From: an uncultured Flavobacteriaceae bacterium
GTDB taxonomy: Bacteria > Bacteroidota > Bacteroidia > Flavobacteriales > Flavobacteriaceae
Assembly (NCBI GenBank): GCA_938018045.1
Contig: CALIIP010000019.1
Span: 1 to 8,418 of the forward strand
DNA length: 8,418 bases
Direction of reading: 5' to 3'
Both the position numbers and the translations under genes were made by a program. Each line of letters starts with the position of its first letter. Position 1 is the first letter of the stretch. Under the pieces are notes generated by a model. The model was not told where the DNA came from and made no database searches. It saw only the letters and a list, made by a program, of their open reading frames with translations. Shown piece by piece: positions 6,867 to 8,418 of the stretch.

Positions 6867-7901
6867 TTAAATTTTAGAAGTTTTTGTAAGTAATAACCCT
6901 ATAAGAATAGAACATGTAAAATAAATTAGCGAAATTTTAAATCCAAAAAAGCAATTGACAATTATACTTTGAATTGTATAAAATAGCGGAAATAGCGTTC
7001 CGCCAATAGCAAATCTAAATGTGCTGATAAATTCTTTTTCTTTGATGCCTTTTTTTAATTTTCTCCAAAGTATCCAAGGGAAAATACTATTTAGAACAAC
7101 TAAATAATATAGTAAACTCTTCTTTTTATTTACTGATGTTTTCTCAGTGTCAACATCATAATCTGAGATGTTTTCAATGATTTCATTTGTCTTAATTGGA
7201 TCTAAATAATCAACACCTAACTTATCTAGTTTAGCGATAGTTTTATCATATGATGCTGCATCCTCAATATGAGTTGTCAAAGATTTCATGCTATTTCTGA
7301 CAACTTTTAGTAATTCATTTATAGAAGTGTTTTCATTATTTTCATGATAATAATTTTTTGCATCAATAGGTTTTCCATAATAAACAGATACAGAACTAGG
7401 ATAGTTTTCAACGCTATTATAATTTAAACCAATCGGAACAATTTGAATATTAACTTCAGGATATTTTTTAAAAGTATCAAGAATAATATAAACAAAACCT
7501 TTTTTTAATTCACGTACTCTTCTTTGCACATTGTGGCTTCCTTCTGCAGCAATATAAATTGTTTTTTGTTCTTGCATCAACTCTACCGACTTACTAAAAG
7601 CGGTTTTATTTTTTTTAATGGTGTCAACATTATCTCTTTTTCTATAGATAGGGATTAACTTAATACTCAAAAGGAATTTAGCGATTATTTTGTTTTTAAA
7701 AGCACTCGCACGAGTTAAAAAATGGATGTTTCTCACATTATTTGTTACAACCAATAAAGGATCAAGAAGTGCATTTGGATGATTGCTAATAAACAAAACA
7801 GCCCCTTTTTTAGGAATATTATCTTTACCAGCTACAGTTATTTTTTTGTGATAAAAAAACAGCACCAAGCGCATATATTTTTTTAGAAAAGTATATAACA
7901 T
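6867..7901 (-). CDS. PlsC-family lysophospholipid/glycerophosphate acyltransferase with C-terminal membrane helices
   Basis: The N-terminal half is a PlsC-type acyltransferase, which transfers a fatty acyl chain to a glycerophosphate or lysophospholipid at the inner membrane. Block I is ISNHPNALLDP (38-48), with catalytic His41 and Asp47 separated by five residues rather than the textbook four. Block II is IPIYRKRD (83-90), block III is AAEGSHN (118-124, where PEG is usual) and block IV is IVPIGLNY (154-161). Hydrophobic segments near 3-18 and in the last 80 residues (about 263-280, 295-318 and 320-340) would anchor it. The 344-residue length exceeds the roughly 240 of simple PlsC because of this tail. 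It begins one base after the transporter stop codon, so the two are almost certainly one transcript. The exact acyl acceptor is not evident; it may be an accessory acyltransferase rather than the essential PlsC. Confidence 0.88.
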   Translation of the reverse strand: MLYTFLKKYMRLVLFFYHKKITVAGKDNIPKKGAVLFISNHPNALLDPLLVVTNNVRNIHFLTRASAFKNKIIAKFLLSIKLIPIYRKRDNVDTIKKNKTAFSKSVELMQEQKTIYIAAEGSHNVQRRVRELKKGFVYIILDTFKKYPEVNIQIVPIGLNYNSVENYPSSVSVYYGKPIDAKNYYHENNENTSINELLKVVRNSMKSLTTHIEDAASYDKTIAKLDKLGVDYLDPIKTNEIIENISDYDVDTEKTSVNKKKSLLYYLVVLNSIFPWILWRKLKKGIKEKEFISTFRFAIGGTLFPLFYTIQSIIVNCFFGFKISLIYFTCSILIGLLLTKTSKI

Positions 7902-7902
7902 C

Positions 7903-8418
7903 TTATGCTTTTATCGGTTTTACACCATCTTTTTTCGCCCAATATCCAGCCAATAACAATCCAGAGACTAAATCCCAAATCCCCCAAAAAGCAACGAGTA
8001 GTGCCATTCCGCCCAAACCATCAAAAAATGCAAATACTAATAATAGCCCTAAGCCAGAATTTTGAATTCCAGTTTCTATAGACAATGTTTTTTGATTTTG
8101 ATAGTCAAGTTTCATCAGTTTGGCAAAATAAAAACCAGAAACCAAACCAATAATATTATGTAGTATCACGATGTAAAACACATAATGAATGTATTTTGTG
8201 AATATGTCTAGGTTTTGTGAAAAAGCAATAATAATAAGTGCAAAGAAAATAAATATTGAAAAGGGTCTTAAATACTTCATGATTTTGACAGCAACTTTCG
8301 GTTTGAAATGTCTTAAAGACATTCCTATAACCAGTGGAACACCTAAAATAAGTATTACCAGTTTTACCAATTTAAACGGATCCATTTCTACAGTTCTCAA
8401 AATTACAGCAGTAGGTTC
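7903..8418 (-). CDS. BASS-family (bile acid:sodium symporter-like) transporter, 5' end cut by window
   Basis: The frame is open to the right edge. A TTG at 8400 can be read as a start, but six codons upstream remain in frame (EPTAVI) and the family is about 300 residues, so the N-terminal half is outside the window. The 171 visible residues contain four or five membrane helices: about 18-36, 55-67, 75-100, 118-135 and 138-160. The sequence SIETGIQNSGLGLLL (residues 113-127) is the BASS signature. The Glu and Gln of ExGxQN correspond to sodium-site residues in the bacterial ASBT homologues. It ends in a short basic cytosolic tail. Members move organic anions or similar small molecules with sodium; the substrate here is unknown. 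It is the first visible gene of the unit that continues into the acyltransferase. Confidence 0.88.
   Translation of the reverse strand, partial: EPTAVILRTVEMDPFKLVKLVILILGVPLVIGMSLRHFKPKVAVKIMKYLRPFSIFIFFALIIIAFSQNLDIFTKYIHYVFYIVILHNIIGLVSGFYFAKLMKLDYQNQKTLSIETGIQNSGLGLLLVFAFFDGLGGMALLVAFWGIWDLVSGLLLAGYWAKKDGVKPIKA

Noticed and set aside
8398..8400. TTG as the real start of the transporter gene
   Set aside because: The frame continues to the window edge and the BASS fold needs the missing N-terminal helices; the start is outside the window.

Overview
The window looks like chromosome from a marine or environmental Bacteroidota, most likely Flavobacteriaceae. The DNA is very AT-rich. Start codons are preceded by A-rich leaders rather than clear Shine-Dalgarno sites, a TAnnTTTG-type promoter is visible, and several proteins have their closest recognisable relatives in flavobacteria. 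The genus cannot be fixed from this sequence.

Left edge (1-582): a minus-strand gene cut by the window end encodes a small two-helix membrane protein. It matches the DUF5706/PycTM family, the membrane effectors of cyclic-pyrimidine (Pycsar) anti-phage systems. It is divergent from a class III-like PPK2 polyphosphate kinase (583-1437).

Centre (1438-5990): a DEDDh exonuclease with an ExoX-like C-terminal zinc-finger-free module, a short conserved flavobacterial protein of unknown function, and a large secreted GH3/serine-hydrolase fusion probably acting on peptidoglycan fragments. All three are on the plus strand, and the last two are only 8 bp apart. Two intergenic hairpins (1442-1508 and 2445-2514) are built from one related 27-nt arm, but the arms face in opposite orientations. 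The second hairpin supplies a false upstream start to the unknown gene. A strong symmetrical terminator (5956-5988) closes this block.

Right side (6007-8418): minus-strand genes for a BASS-family transporter (cut by the right edge), a PlsC-type acyltransferase one base behind it, and an MscS channel. The channel appears to have its own promoter and shares the bidirectional terminator. Together these are envelope and membrane functions.

No tRNA, rRNA, CRISPR array or insertion sequence was seen. No gene-free stretch exceeds 300 bases; the longest is 1438-1613. The most interesting items are the possible Pycsar-type effector at the left edge, the two-activity fusion enzyme and the repeat family.
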